Shown here piece by piece: positions 9,247 to 17,465 of a stretch of DNA of 64,000 nucleotides. The position numbers and the translations under genes were made by a program. Origin of the DNA: Cellvibrio sp. KY-YJ-3 (GTDB taxonomy: Bacteria > Pseudomonadota > Gammaproteobacteria > Pseudomonadales > Cellvibrionaceae); NCBI RefSeq assembly GCF_008806955.1, contig NZ_CP031727.1:2494001-2558000 (forward strand). The letters run 5' to 3'. Position 1 is the first letter of the stretch. The number at the start of each line of letters is the position of its first letter. Under the pieces are notes generated by a model, which had not been told where the DNA came from, did not search any database, and saw only the letters and a list, made by a program, of their open reading frames with translations.

Positions 9247-10041
9247 ATGACAGCGAATACCGACCCCCTCAGCCCTTGTTCACAAATTGCGGCCCAGCTT
9301 GACCAGCGGGTGCTTACCTTGAGTTTCAATCGCCCTGAACGAAAAAATGCGCTGACCCTGGCGATGTATTCCGCGTTGGCGGAGTTAATCACCCATGCCC
9401 AAAGCAATGCGCAGGTGCGCGTCATTGTGCTTACGGGCAGCGATGAGTTTTTTACTGCCGGCAATGATTTAATGGATTTTATGAATGAGCCGGATATTCA
9501 CCCCAATCACCCGGTTGTGCGTTTTATCGATGCGTTGCGCTTGTGTAAAAAGCCCGTAGTCGCGGTAGTGCGCGGCCATGCGGTGGGTATTGGCACAACC
9601 ATGTTGCTGCACTGTGATTTGGTCTATGCCGCTGACGATGCGCGCCTGCAAATGCCATTTGTGAATTTGGGGTTGTGCCCTGAATACGCCAGCAGCTATT
9701 TGGTGCCGCGTTTGGTGGGCCAGCAAAAAGCGGCGGAGATTTTTTTATTGGGCGAAGCCTTTAGCGGTGCAGAAGCGGAAGCGATGGGCATAGTGACTAA
9801 AGCGGTACCTTGGGACGAACTCACCGAATACGCCCGCGAGAAAATCGCGCGCCTCGCGCAACAGCCACCCAGTGCTGTGCAGCGCAGTAAAGCTTTGTTA
9901 CGTGCCGGTACGCTCGCCGCGGTAGAGGCATCGCTCAGTGCGGAATATGCCGGTTTTGCGGAGGGCTTGGCTTCTGAAGAATGTAAAGAATCGGTCACCG
10001 CGTTTTTTGAAAAGCGTGCGCCGGATTTCTCGCGTTTTTAA
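9247..10041 (+). CDS. Enoyl-CoA hydratase/isomerase family protein
   Basis: A 264-residue crotonase-fold protein. The CoA-binding stretch (FFTAGNDLMDF, about 77-87) and oxyanion-hole segment (GHAVGIGTTMLLHCDL, about 115-130) are clear. One acidic residue in the catalytic region is present in NLGLCPEYASS (Glu about 147), while the first hydratase glutamate position is occupied by a small residue in GIGTT. This one-glutamate pattern fits delta3,delta2-enoyl-CoA isomerases better than two-glutamate hydratases. The next gene, 30 bases downstream on the same strand, is a 2,4-dienoyl-CoA reductase-like SDR, so the pair may handle double bonds during unsaturated fatty acid oxidation. The assignment to isomerase is inference; hydratase activity on other substrates is possible. 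The start ATG at 9247 follows an AGGATC box. Confidence 0.85.
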   Translation: MTANTDPLSPCSQIAAQLDQRVLTLSFNRPERKNALTLAMYSALAELITHAQSNAQVRVIVLTGSDEFFTAGNDLMDFMNEPDIHPNHPVVRFIDALRLCKKPVVAVVRGHAVGIGTTMLLHCDLVYAADDARLQMPFVNLGLCPEYASSYLVPRLVGQQKAAEIFLLGEAFSGAEAEAMGIVTKAVPWDELTEYAREKIARLAQQPPSAVQRSKALLRAGTLAAVEASLSAEYAGFAEGLASEECKESVTAFFEKRAPDFSRF

Positions 10042-10071
10042 TGCAATTGGTATTTATCACTGGAAATAATT

Positions 10072-10890
10072 ATGGCTATTTCATTCGATTTCAACCATAA
10101 AAATGTACTGGTAGTCGGTGGCACCAGCGGCATTAATCGCGGTGTTGCTGAAACCTTTGCCAAAGCGGGCGCACGGGTTGCCGTAGTGAGCCGCTCACAA
10201 GAAAAAGTGGATGCGACAATTCAATCGCTAAAAGCCTGCGGCGCAGCTGATGCACGCGGTTTTGCTGCTGACGTGCGCGAAGTTGAGGCTATTAAATCCG
10301 GTATCGATGCTATCGCCGCCGACTGGGGCAAGTTGGATGTAGTGGTTTCAGGCGCGGCCGGAAATTTCCCAGCCTTGGCGATGGGGATGTCGCCCAATGG
10401 TTTTCGCTCGGTAATTGAAATCGACCTGCTCGGCACTTTCCATGTGATGCAGGCTGTTTATCCGCACCTGCAAAAACCGGGGGCTTCCATTATTAATATC
10501 TCCGCACCGCAAGCGGAGATTCCCATGGCAGGGCAGAGCCATGTATGCGCCGCCAAAGCGGGCGTGGACATGATTACCCGCACTTTGTGTCTGGAGTGGG
10601 GCGCAGAGGGCATTCGTATTAACTCGGTAATTCCCGGCCCGATCGATAATACCGAGGGTATGAACCGTTTGGCGCCGAATGAAAAAATCCGTGCGGCGGT
10701 GGTTAAATCTGTGCCTTTACAGCGTATGGGCAGCACGGATGATATCGCCAACGCCTGTTTATTTCTCGCGTCGGATTTTGCCAGCTATATCAGCGGAGCA
10801 GTAATCCCGGTAGATGGCGGTTGGGCGCAGGGTGGGGCAGCAATGGTAGGGGCAGGCTTAGCAGAGATGCTAAAAAAATCCCCGGCGTGA
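10072..10890 (+). CDS. SDR-type 2,4-dienoyl-CoA reductase-like oxidoreductase
   Basis: A 272-residue short-chain dehydrogenase/reductase. The Rossmann nucleotide motif is GGTSGINRG (about 16-24), and the NSG-type motif reads SGAAGNF. The usual catalytic YxxxK is replaced by HVCAAKAG: the lysine is kept and the tyrosine position is changed. Together with the downstream RINSVIPGPIDNTEGMNRL, this is the pattern of the eukaryotic-type 2,4-dienoyl-CoA reductase family (DECR), which lacks the classic tyrosine at that site. The predicted reaction is NADPH-dependent reduction of 2,4-dienoyl-CoA. It forms a two-gene unit with the preceding crotonase-fold gene. Alternatives are other CoA-ester-acting SDRs with the same motif loss. 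The gene ends inside a bidirectional terminator. Confidence 0.8.
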   Translation: MAISFDFNHKNVLVVGGTSGINRGVAETFAKAGARVAVVSRSQEKVDATIQSLKACGAADARGFAADVREVEAIKSGIDAIAADWGKLDVVVSGAAGNFPALAMGMSPNGFRSVIEIDLLGTFHVMQAVYPHLQKPGASIINISAPQAEIPMAGQSHVCAAKAGVDMITRTLCLEWGAEGIRINSVIPGPIDNTEGMNRLAPNEKIRAAVVKSVPLQRMGSTDDIANACLFLASDFASYISGAVIPVDGGWAQGGAAMVGAGLAEMLKKSPA

Positions 10891-10901
10891 ACCGGGGATT
10901 T
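10876..10901. terminator. Bidirectional terminator between convergent genes
   Basis: AAATCCCCGG (10876-10885) and CCGGGGATTT (10892-10901) pair perfectly around a six-base loop; A-runs and T-runs flank both sides. It overlaps the stop codon of the SDR gene and lies nine bases beyond the stop of the lipoprotein gene at 10910. Confidence 0.85.
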
Positions 10902-10909
10902 TGCGTGTT

Positions 10910-12910
10910 TTACTTGATGTAATGTTTCATTTCTTTTAGCGCGGGTTCTTGTTTCGTTGGTGTAGCTTGCGTGCTTCCACTTTTGAGACTGCGCCTGGTT
11001 GATGCTGTGAGCACTGCTTCTTCTGGGTAGCGGCTGTCAGTAAATTCCTGCACGGCCACTACACTGGTATTGCCCTCAGCATCCACTTGAATATTAAATA
11101 CATGCCAGAATTCTTCGCTGTGATCACCGCTGGCTTCGCTGGGTGAGAACACAGAAATATTTCCGCGCAGGTTTAGCTCTACCCGAGCTGGTGAGTCGGC
11201 GATGGTGCCTGTACCGCCATACAATCTCACCACATAGCGATAGGTTCCCGCATGGGGAAAGTCGGGTACGGTAACTACTTCCGGACCGAAGCTGGTTACG
11301 TCATCAACATCCAAATCAAAGACTACGCCATTGACCTCCTCAGTTTTGTTCCCGAAGTAAACCTGATACTCCAAGTCACCTTCAATGTTGGGGATAAACC
11401 AGTGAGAGTCCAAATCATACGGATTTTCACCCCATGTAAGGGTAATGGTGGCCGAGCTTTCGGCTAATTGCAGACAGGCTTCGATGACGGTGTCTGTGCC
11501 GGTTGAGAAGATATTTACCGTATCGCTTTGCGAGCCGGAGATAGAGGTCAACAGAATCGATGAGTTCATCCGTACTGGCAATACAAATGCCCCTGTGTCA
11601 TCGCTATAACCAGTGCTTTGGCCGATGTAGTCGCGGCCACTGGCGACAATGCGCACGTTAGCTAACGGATTGTTATCGGTATCGCGCACGCAGCCACGCA
11701 AATTAACGGTTTCGTAAATACGGTCTGCATTCCAGGTGGTGAAGTGAGTGACGGTACCGCGATAGAAGTACTGCCCATCGACTTCCACAAGTGTTGCTTC
11801 ACCTTCTTCTACCCAATAACCACTGGCTTCATCAAAATAAAACAGCGGAACTGTTTCGGGCGCAGTCCCTTCATTTATGCGGCTGGCCATGGGAATAGAA
11901 ATAGTGGCGCTGGTGCCCGGTGCTAGTTGTAACAGGTTGCCCGCGGCATCGCGAAAACTGGCATCAAGAGCACCGAAGGATTCCATGAGGTTGATCGCAC
12001 CGGTTTCGGGATCACGCACTTCATAGTTACCGGGCATAACCCCGGCGTCACCCGAAGGATCGATAATGGTTAACGAGGGGGTAATTGTGCCACTGGCTGG
12101 GCTGCCACTGGCCGTTACAAATGCATTTGCAGGCAATTCCACCAATGTTTGTCCATCTACCACAAGGCTTGCGGCGGAGCTGGCAGAAAAGGCAGTGCTG
12201 TAATTTGCTTCAAGCACCAAGGCCGAGCGATCTACGTTGGGTTGCTCTGCCGAATTGGAGAATACTTCGCTGCGGGTAGCAAAACCCTCACCCCAGGCAT
12301 TCAATACAAAACGCTCCGCAATACCCAAACCTTCGATACGAAAGGTGCCGGTTTCGTCGGTTTGCGCGCTGGCAGTCATCAAACTCTCGCCTTCAGCAGT
12401 GAGGGCGGTCACGGTAATTTGGGCTTGATTGATGGGGGTGCCAGTATGATAGCTGCTGACATTACCGGTCAGTACGCCCAGTGGAGTGCAGCTAATACTA
12501 ATGTTGCTGATATCGCTTTCCAGTGTGAATTGGCTAGCGCTTTCAATACTGCAGCGTTGGCGAAAAGGCGTTTCACTCAAATTGAGCGTTACCTGGGTGC
12601 CTTCTTGCAGTTGATTGGGAAATCTAAACGTACCATTTTCGTCGATTTCAAGCGTTTGACCGCCAGCTTGCAACGTCAGGTTTCCATCCAGACCAGTTAC
12701 ATTCCCGCCTAGCGAGTAACTGACGGTTGTTGATGATTGTGAGCTGGAGGAGCTGATTAAACTGCTTGAACTGCTCAAGCTGCTGGAATTAACCGAGCTG
12801 CTCAGGCTGCTAGAACTTGGCTCGGGGGTTTTGCTTCCGCCGCCGCTACCACCACACGCTGTTAAAAACAGACCGGTGAAAATTGCGAGGCTCAGGGTTG
12901 TTGCTTTCAT
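10910..12910 (-). CDS. Large poly-serine-linked lipoprotein with DUF2135-like C-terminal domain
   Basis: A 666-residue predicted lipoprotein. The signal peptide ends in a LTAC lipobox followed by GGSGGGS (typical of outer-membrane lipoproteins that avoid the inner-membrane retention signal). Residues about 29-60 are an almost pure serine linker, as in secreted Cellvibrio proteins. Beta-sandwich regions follow: a carboxypeptidase-regulatory-like repeat near 145-200 (GTPINQAQITVTA, then TDETGTFRIEG), a long central region (about 240-390), a second regulatory-like repeat near 400-450 (NNPLANVRIVASG), and about 480-620 (TWGENPYDLDSHWF) resembling DUF2135/YfaP. No enzyme motif was seen, so a surface binding or structural role is likely. 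The frame extends 10 codons upstream, but the ATG at 12910 is preferred because AAGGA lies eight bases upstream. Confidence 0.72.
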   Translation of the reverse strand: MKATTLSLAIFTGLFLTACGGSGGGSKTPEPSSSSLSSSVNSSSLSSSSSLISSSSSQSSTTVSYSLGGNVTGLDGNLTLQAGGQTLEIDENGTFRFPNQLQEGTQVTLNLSETPFRQRCSIESASQFTLESDISNISISCTPLGVLTGNVSSYHTGTPINQAQITVTALTAEGESLMTASAQTDETGTFRIEGLGIAERFVLNAWGEGFATRSEVFSNSAEQPNVDRSALVLEANYSTAFSASSAASLVVDGQTLVELPANAFVTASGSPASGTITPSLTIIDPSGDAGVMPGNYEVRDPETGAINLMESFGALDASFRDAAGNLLQLAPGTSATISIPMASRINEGTAPETVPLFYFDEASGYWVEEGEATLVEVDGQYFYRGTVTHFTTWNADRIYETVNLRGCVRDTDNNPLANVRIVASGRDYIGQSTGYSDDTGAFVLPVRMNSSILLTSISGSQSDTVNIFSTGTDTVIEACLQLAESSATITLTWGENPYDLDSHWFIPNIEGDLEYQVYFGNKTEEVNGVVFDLDVDDVTSFGPEVVTVPDFPHAGTYRYVVRLYGGTGTIADSPARVELNLRGNISVFSPSEASGDHSEEFWHVFNIQVDAEGNTSVVAVQEFTDSRYPEEAVLTASTRRSLKSGSTQATPTKQEPALKEMKHYIK

Positions 12911-13038
12911 TAGAGGATTCCTTTTTAAACACAGTTCCAATGGGGGCGCTCTTCAATACCAAATCGGGTACTGAAGACGGGCGCGATTGTCGAGCAGATT
13001 GGTTTTTGTCGCAAGGGCTAGGGCTTGGCGATGAAAAC

Positions 13039-13061
13039 AAAAAGCCCGCACAGTGGCGGGC
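13039..13061 (-). terminator. Terminator of the DUF6502-DUF5666 unit
   Basis: On the minus strand GCCCGC and GCGGGC (13061-13056 and 13049-13044) form a 6-bp GC stem with a six-base loop, followed by TTTTTG. It lies 35 bases after the DUF5666 stop and before the next lipoprotein gene, which is therefore transcribed separately. Confidence 0.75.
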
Positions 13062-13095
13062 ATAATTGGGTGAGGAAGCAAAGCTCTGTTACCTG

Positions 13096-14580
13096 CTAAT
13101 CATCATCCCCTAAATCCTCATCTTCCAACTCGATTTGACTGGCGTAAAACTCGCCGTTGATTGTATTGCCGCGGACTTCAATTTGCTGGTTGAGGGCGAT
13201 CAGGTAGAAAGCGGTTGGCGTGAGCGGCTCGCCGTCACCGCCGGTAATTTGTGTGTCTGCGGTGGTGTAAATTTTGCGGCCAAAGAGAATGAAATAATCC
13301 GCCCCTATACCGCTTATAACACCTTCAAATTCGCGCCCCTCATCGCCATCATCATCCAGGTCACGACGTTCAATTTTGGTGGCGATGAACCCATCGGCAG
13401 TGGAATAACCCGTAACCTCCACCAGGTCACCAAGGTTTAGGCTGGCCAGATTAAAACGGCGCACGTCCAATTGTTTATCTTCATAGCGGGTTTGTTTGTT
13501 GGTGCTGATGGCGATGCCGTCCACCTCGAGTAACCCGCTGATAATACCGTTGTTGTTGCCTATGCTGCTGCTCAGGTTGATAGCAGTGACGGTACCGTTA
13601 ATTTTGTTGTTGCTGTCCTGCTCAAACTCCACGTCACTTGCCACCAACGCTCCGTTGCTATTTACCGTGCCTTCAACTTCTACCTTGGCGCCTAAACGCA
13701 GGTCACTGCGGGTGCCGTTTTCAAAGCGGGTTTGATTTGTGGTGGTGGCGCTTATGCCGTCCACATCAAAATCGGTGGCGGATGCAAAACGGGTAATAAA
13801 ACCTTCTATATCGGCACTATCCAAATCCCGTGACAGGGTTTTGTTCAGGCCGATCACCAGGCTTGCCTTTAATTGGTTGTTGTTCATTACACCAATAACA
13901 GTAACCCGTGCGCCGTTGATAAAACGGTTGCCTTCCAAATTGATAAGTTGCGCACCGCTGTAATCCACACTGGTGCCGTTCAGGTTAAAACTAGTACCGG
14001 TCAAGTTGGCAATTTGCCCAGTGAGCTGCAGTGATTCGCTGCTGGATAACTCGATGCGGCTAGCGTTGATACTGCCATCGGCAGCCACGGCGCCGCTCAC
14101 CAGAATGCGTTGCCCCAAGGTGAGGCCAGCGAGTGATGCGGGTTTAATGGCGGCATCAAACAGGGTGTTATTGGTGACCTGAATGGTTTTACCTAACACT
14201 ACCAGGGTTTTAGCTGCCGGGTTGAACGCGGTAATTTCACCCACAATGCTGGGGATAAATTCAATTTTGTCGGCGCTGGTTTTGCCGTTACGGGTGGTGC
14301 CAGTCACGCTCACGCGATAGCCCACTCGCAGTTCACTTTCCGTTGCGCGCTGGCCATTAATCAGCACCTCGGCATTGTCTGATTCATATTTAACGCCGTT
14401 GACAATCACGCTGCCAAAACCGTCGATGGTGCCATTGGTATTGCTACTGGCAACCGGGGCGCCGCTACCGTCGATACCGGCGGTTTGTGAGCCGCCTGAA
14501 CCACCGCAACTCGCCAAGAGTGCGGCAGTGAGCAGGGCAAAAAAGTGTCGGGGTATAAGTTGACGGGATACAAAAATCAT
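13096..14580 (-). CDS. DUF5666 multi-repeat lipoprotein (copy A)
   Basis: A 494-residue predicted lipoprotein of the uncharacterised DUF5666 family. The lipobox LLASC puts the modified cysteine at 25, followed by GGSGGS. The rest is built of about six beta-rich repeats of 60-80 residues (about 50-112, 113-180, 184-245, 257-320, 326-405 and 418-487). Each contains a VNG/VDG-type turn, a VGxxVxVxG strand and an ending like ASxIE. The first carries GFGSVIVNGV, shared exactly with copy B encoded at 15608-17260. The tail is acidic (EDEDLGDDD). Its ATG overlaps the DUF6502 stop codon by four bases (ATGA), so the two are translationally coupled. It probably faces the periplasm or cell surface. No enzymatic motif is seen and the function is unknown. 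Confidence 0.8.
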   Translation of the reverse strand: MIFVSRQLIPRHFFALLTAALLASCGGSGGSQTAGIDGSGAPVASSNTNGTIDGFGSVIVNGVKYESDNAEVLINGQRATESELRVGYRVSVTGTTRNGKTSADKIEFIPSIVGEITAFNPAAKTLVVLGKTIQVTNNTLFDAAIKPASLAGLTLGQRILVSGAVAADGSINASRIELSSSESLQLTGQIANLTGTSFNLNGTSVDYSGAQLINLEGNRFINGARVTVIGVMNNNQLKASLVIGLNKTLSRDLDSADIEGFITRFASATDFDVDGISATTTNQTRFENGTRSDLRLGAKVEVEGTVNSNGALVASDVEFEQDSNNKINGTVTAINLSSSIGNNNGIISGLLEVDGIAISTNKQTRYEDKQLDVRRFNLASLNLGDLVEVTGYSTADGFIATKIERRDLDDDGDEGREFEGVISGIGADYFILFGRKIYTTADTQITGGDGEPLTPTAFYLIALNQQIEVRGNTINGEFYASQIELEDEDLGDDD

Positions 14581-15482
14581 TGCTGCTCTCCATCATCGTT
14601 TGCATCGCCTTCTGCTGGCGTTTCGGGTTCGATGAGATTGCTAAATAAATAAGCACCTACACCCAGGCGCCAGTGGGGCGCGTCGCTGGGTAGGTCAGTT
14701 TGTTCATGTTGGCTGAGCCAGGCGTCGATTCGCTCCAAAAAGGCTTGGCCTTCCTGTTCTACAAATTGCTGGAAATCGACGGCGGTATCCAGTGGCATAC
14801 GGGTGTTACTGGCGCGCCGTTCAAAGCGCAGCGCCTGTTGCGCGCGCAGTGGGGCTGGCGCGCGCGCCGACAGTTTTTCAGTATTGGCTTTGTAAATATT
14901 GTGATGCAGGGTGCTGCCAATATCTTGCAATACGCTGCCCGCACGCAGCAGCGCACCAGGGTCAGATTGCGCAGGCACAAAATAGCGTTTGGTCGCAATC
15001 ACCTTGTCATCGGCGAGGGTTTCGACCACGCCCACGCGTTTTAATTCTTTTAGCAATGCACTGGCGGGAAAGTCGCCACCATAGCGCCGCACCAACAGCG
15101 CAAAACTCTGTTCTTCTCCTTCTACCTGAAGCGCTTGCGGTTGGTTCTGCGAAGTACAAAAATCCGGGTCCTGGTGCCAGGCGGATAACAGGCGGGTGAG
15201 TCGGTCTTGGTGCTGTTGGCTCTGCTCACTTTGCGTGTTGGATTGCATGGCTTCTTTAATGCGTGCAACTTCTTTGCGATCTATGCCGGTGAGCATAGCG
15301 ACACGGGAGAGGTTGGTATCGCGCCCGCGAATACCAAATTCGTCGGTGGCGACTTGCACATAAAGTTGTTTGCAGATTAACGCCAGGTCTTTGTGGGTCA
15401 CACCGTTGCGCAGCAATATTCCAATAATCGGCTCCATGAGTTGCCGACAAGCGGATAGTGCTGTGTCTTTGGGTGTGGTCAT
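14577..15482 (-). CDS. DUF6502 family protein, putative helix-turn-helix regulator
   Basis: A 301-residue soluble protein of the uncharacterised DUF6502 family, without a signal peptide or membrane segment. The N-terminal 75 residues are helical; the segment NLSRVAMLTGIDRKEVARI (about 57-75) reads like a helix-turn-helix recognition unit. The middle (about 95-200) is variable. The C-terminal part has a basic stretch (ERRASNTRM) and ends in an acidic tail. It is followed with a four-base overlap by the DUF5666 lipoprotein gene, which implies coupled expression. I infer that it regulates or assists that lipoprotein; no experimental role is known to me. The start at 15482 has no clear ribosome-binding site, and a terminator at 15541-15577 separates it from the upstream paralogous lipoprotein gene. 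Confidence 0.75.
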   Translation of the reverse strand: MTTPKDTALSACRQLMEPIIGILLRNGVTHKDLALICKQLYVQVATDEFGIRGRDTNLSRVAMLTGIDRKEVARIKEAMQSNTQSEQSQQHQDRLTRLLSAWHQDPDFCTSQNQPQALQVEGEEQSFALLVRRYGGDFPASALLKELKRVGVVETLADDKVIATKRYFVPAQSDPGALLRAGSVLQDIGSTLHHNIYKANTEKLSARAPAPLRAQQALRFERRASNTRMPLDTAVDFQQFVEQEGQAFLERIDAWLSQHEQTDLPSDAPHWRLGVGAYLFSNLIEPETPAEGDANDDGEQQ

Positions 15483-15540
15483 AAAGTTTTCGCTGGTAAT
15501 CGTTGGGAATAGGGCTGCGAAATCTACCAGAATTAAACGG

Positions 15541-15577
15541 AAAAAACCCCCTGCGCCGCAGGTGCAAACGCAGAGGG
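15541..15577 (-). terminator. Terminator of the DUF5666 copy B gene
   Basis: Read on the minus strand, CCCTCTGCG (15577-15569) pairs with CGCAGGGGG (15555-15547) with one wobble, followed by six T (15546-15541). It lies 30 bases past the copy B stop. Confidence 0.85.
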
Positions 15578-15607
15578 AAAGGTGTAGTCGTTACAACTCC
15601 AGGTTAA

Positions 15608-17260
15608 TTACGCTGCGCTACTACTGCTTGCGCTACTGGTTGAATCGTCATCATCACTGGAACTGCTGCTTTCACTGCTAGCTTCTTCGCTGCTGGCAGA
15701 GCTACTGCTCTCGCTGCTAGTTTCTGCGCTGCTACTCTCACTGCTCTCACTGCTGCTGGAACTACTGTCATCATCGTCGTTGATGTCATCGTCTTCCACT
15801 TCGATTTTGATGGCGGTAGCCACACCGTTTTGTGTTAAGGCTCTTACTTCTACTTCCAGGCCCAGTGCTGCGGCAAGGAACAGGTCAAGGTTGGCAAAGC
15901 CTTCAATACGGGTGAGCGGTGAGACTTGAATCTCCTGGCCTTCTACAGTGATGGAATTGATACCTACGGCTTCAACTACGCCTTCAATTTCCAGCTTCCA
16001 ATCGTCGTTGCCAAAAGCGTGTGGATTGTGGCGCTCAATACGGCTGGCGATATTACGTTCCGCTGTAGTCGCGGTAGCGGCAATGGTGTAACCACGCACG
16101 TGCAACGTGTCGCCAGTCATTAAGTCTTCAAGGTCAAAGAAGCGCACTTTTGAACGGCTGCGATCATTAAAGCTGGTGTCCTCATTGATCTCAAAGGTAA
16201 TGCCGTTCACCACAATGCTGTTGGCGATCAGGTCAACAGATTCCAGCAAACCCTTGTTGCTGATTTTGGCGCGGTAATTCAGTTCAATTTCTTCTGCGAC
16301 CAGATTTTGGTTTGCATCCAGTTGGCCTTCTACTTCTACCATTACACCGTCAACCAAATCCGCAGGAACACCATCGTCGAATTCGGTATTAGTATTGATG
16401 AGCACCAGAATGCCGTTAATAGTGAAACTGACACCGGGAATTAAATCGGCAACTGGCCCGCTCAGGGTGATTTCAATATTGTCGTCATCATCAAAATCAT
16501 CGCTGCGTTTAAAGCCCAGGTGGCTAGGATGCAAATTGCCGCGGGCGATAAACAGGGTGCCGTCAAAGTCGCCCACTACCCGCAGTTTCAAACCGTCTTC
16601 CAAGACCGCACCGCGCAGTGCAGCGAGGGTTGCATTGCTGTAGTCCACCAGGGTGCCGTTGATCAAAAAGGTTTTGTTCACTGTATCCAATGCGCTGATT
16701 ACACCGGACAGTTGGAATGCGTCGTCGTCATCTTCCCAATCAATACGCGTTGCCACCATCACTCCCTCGCTATTCAAGTAGCTGCTGACTTCGATAATGT
16801 CGCCCACTTTCAATTGGCTGGCAGTCATGTCGTCGTCATAAAAAGTGTCGGCGGTGAGCAGGATGGTTTGGCCAAGTGCTACCAAGACGCCGGCTTCCAG
16901 GTCGATGCTGGAAATTGGGCCAACCAGTTGGGTCTCGCCTTCAAGTTTGCTCGCTTTACCGCTTTTGCCATCGGCGTTGACTGTGCCGGTGATGCGCACT
17001 ATTTGGCCTACTTTCAAGTCGGACTCAACCAGTGTTTTGCCATCCACATCGATATTGGCGCTGCCCACATCGTAGTGCACGCCGTTAACAATCACGCTGC
17101 CAAACCCGGTCACCATGCCTTGGGTAACTTCAGTTTTAGCCGCTGCAGGAGCGCTACTACTGCCGTTATTGGCGGCGGGTGTGCTGCTACCACCGCTGCC
17201 GCCACCGCAGGCAGCAAGCAATAAGCTGATCATCAGGGGGGAGAGTTTGGTGTATTTCAT
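15608..17260 (-). CDS. DUF5666 multi-repeat lipoprotein (copy B) with acidic serine-rich tail
   Basis: A 550-residue paralogue of the protein encoded at 13096-14580. The lipobox LLAAC gives a lipidated cysteine at 18, followed by GGGSGGSS and an Ala/Ser-rich spacer. It has several DUF5666-type beta repeats, the first with GFGSVIVNGV at about 52-61 as in copy A; turns such as DWEDDDDAF and DDFDDDDN could bind calcium. The last 60 or so residues are almost only serine, aspartate and glutamate, a low-complexity acidic tail that copy A lacks. The frame continues 12 codons upstream, but the ATG at 17260 directly follows GAGGTAA and starts the signal peptide, so it is chosen. It is monocistronic, bounded by terminators on both sides. 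The function is unknown; a surface-exposed, possibly metal-binding lipoprotein is inferred. Confidence 0.8.
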   Translation of the reverse strand: MKYTKLSPLMISLLLAACGGGSGGSSTPAANNGSSSAPAAAKTEVTQGMVTGFGSVIVNGVHYDVGSANIDVDGKTLVESDLKVGQIVRITGTVNADGKSGKASKLEGETQLVGPISSIDLEAGVLVALGQTILLTADTFYDDDMTASQLKVGDIIEVSSYLNSEGVMVATRIDWEDDDDAFQLSGVISALDTVNKTFLINGTLVDYSNATLAALRGAVLEDGLKLRVVGDFDGTLFIARGNLHPSHLGFKRSDDFDDDDNIEITLSGPVADLIPGVSFTINGILVLINTNTEFDDGVPADLVDGVMVEVEGQLDANQNLVAEEIELNYRAKISNKGLLESVDLIANSIVVNGITFEINEDTSFNDRSRSKVRFFDLEDLMTGDTLHVRGYTIAATATTAERNIASRIERHNPHAFGNDDWKLEIEGVVEAVGINSITVEGQEIQVSPLTRIEGFANLDLFLAAALGLEVEVRALTQNGVATAIKIEVEDDDINDDDDSSSSSSESSESSSAETSSESSSSASSEEASSESSSSSDDDDSTSSASSSSAA

Positions 17261-17309
17261 GGTCGTTACCTCGTTTATAGATGCCCGTTGACTCATTTAA
17301 ATTCCATAT

Positions 17310-17328
17310 TTGGTATATTATTTACCAA
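17310..17328. promoter_or_regulatory. Inverted repeat upstream of the DUF5666 copy B gene
   Basis: TTGGTA (17310-17315) and TACCAA (17323-17328) are separated by seven AT-rich bases, about 50 bases upstream of the start at 17260. The position suits an operator overlapping a promoter. This is inference from symmetry alone. Confidence 0.35.
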
Positions 17329-17397
17329 TTATGGTTTTTGATGTGAGGTAAGTCAAACTTTTATAAATACAGCAGAATTTATCCAAGGCCCAAAATG

Positions 17398-17429
17398 ACA
17401 ACACCCACCGGGTTAGCGGCGGGTGTTGT
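17398..17429 (-). terminator. Hairpin terminator of the glutaminyl cyclase gene
   Basis: ACAACACCC (17398-17406) and GGGTGTTGT (17421-17429) pair perfectly, and CC/GG pairs extend the stem inward with one mismatch. It lies 36 bases after the stop at 17466. The downstream T-run on the minus strand is short. Confidence 0.6.
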
Positions 17430-17465
17430 GAGTTTTCAGTCTGGAGGGTTGCGAACTGGTGGTGC

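Noticed and set aside
12149-12712. 187-codon frame antisense to the poly-serine lipoprotein
   Set aside because: The opposite strand has a signal peptide, lipobox and domains; this frame is a by-product of its codon usage.
15610-15780. Microsatellite or CRISPR-like repeat suggested by repeated gctgct/actgct units
   Set aside because: It is in-frame serine, aspartate and glutamate codons of the copy B tail; there are no regular spacers.
16520-17224. 234-codon frame antisense to DUF5666 copy B
   Set aside because: Same reason: the real gene has a ribosome-binding site, lipobox and repeats on the other strand.
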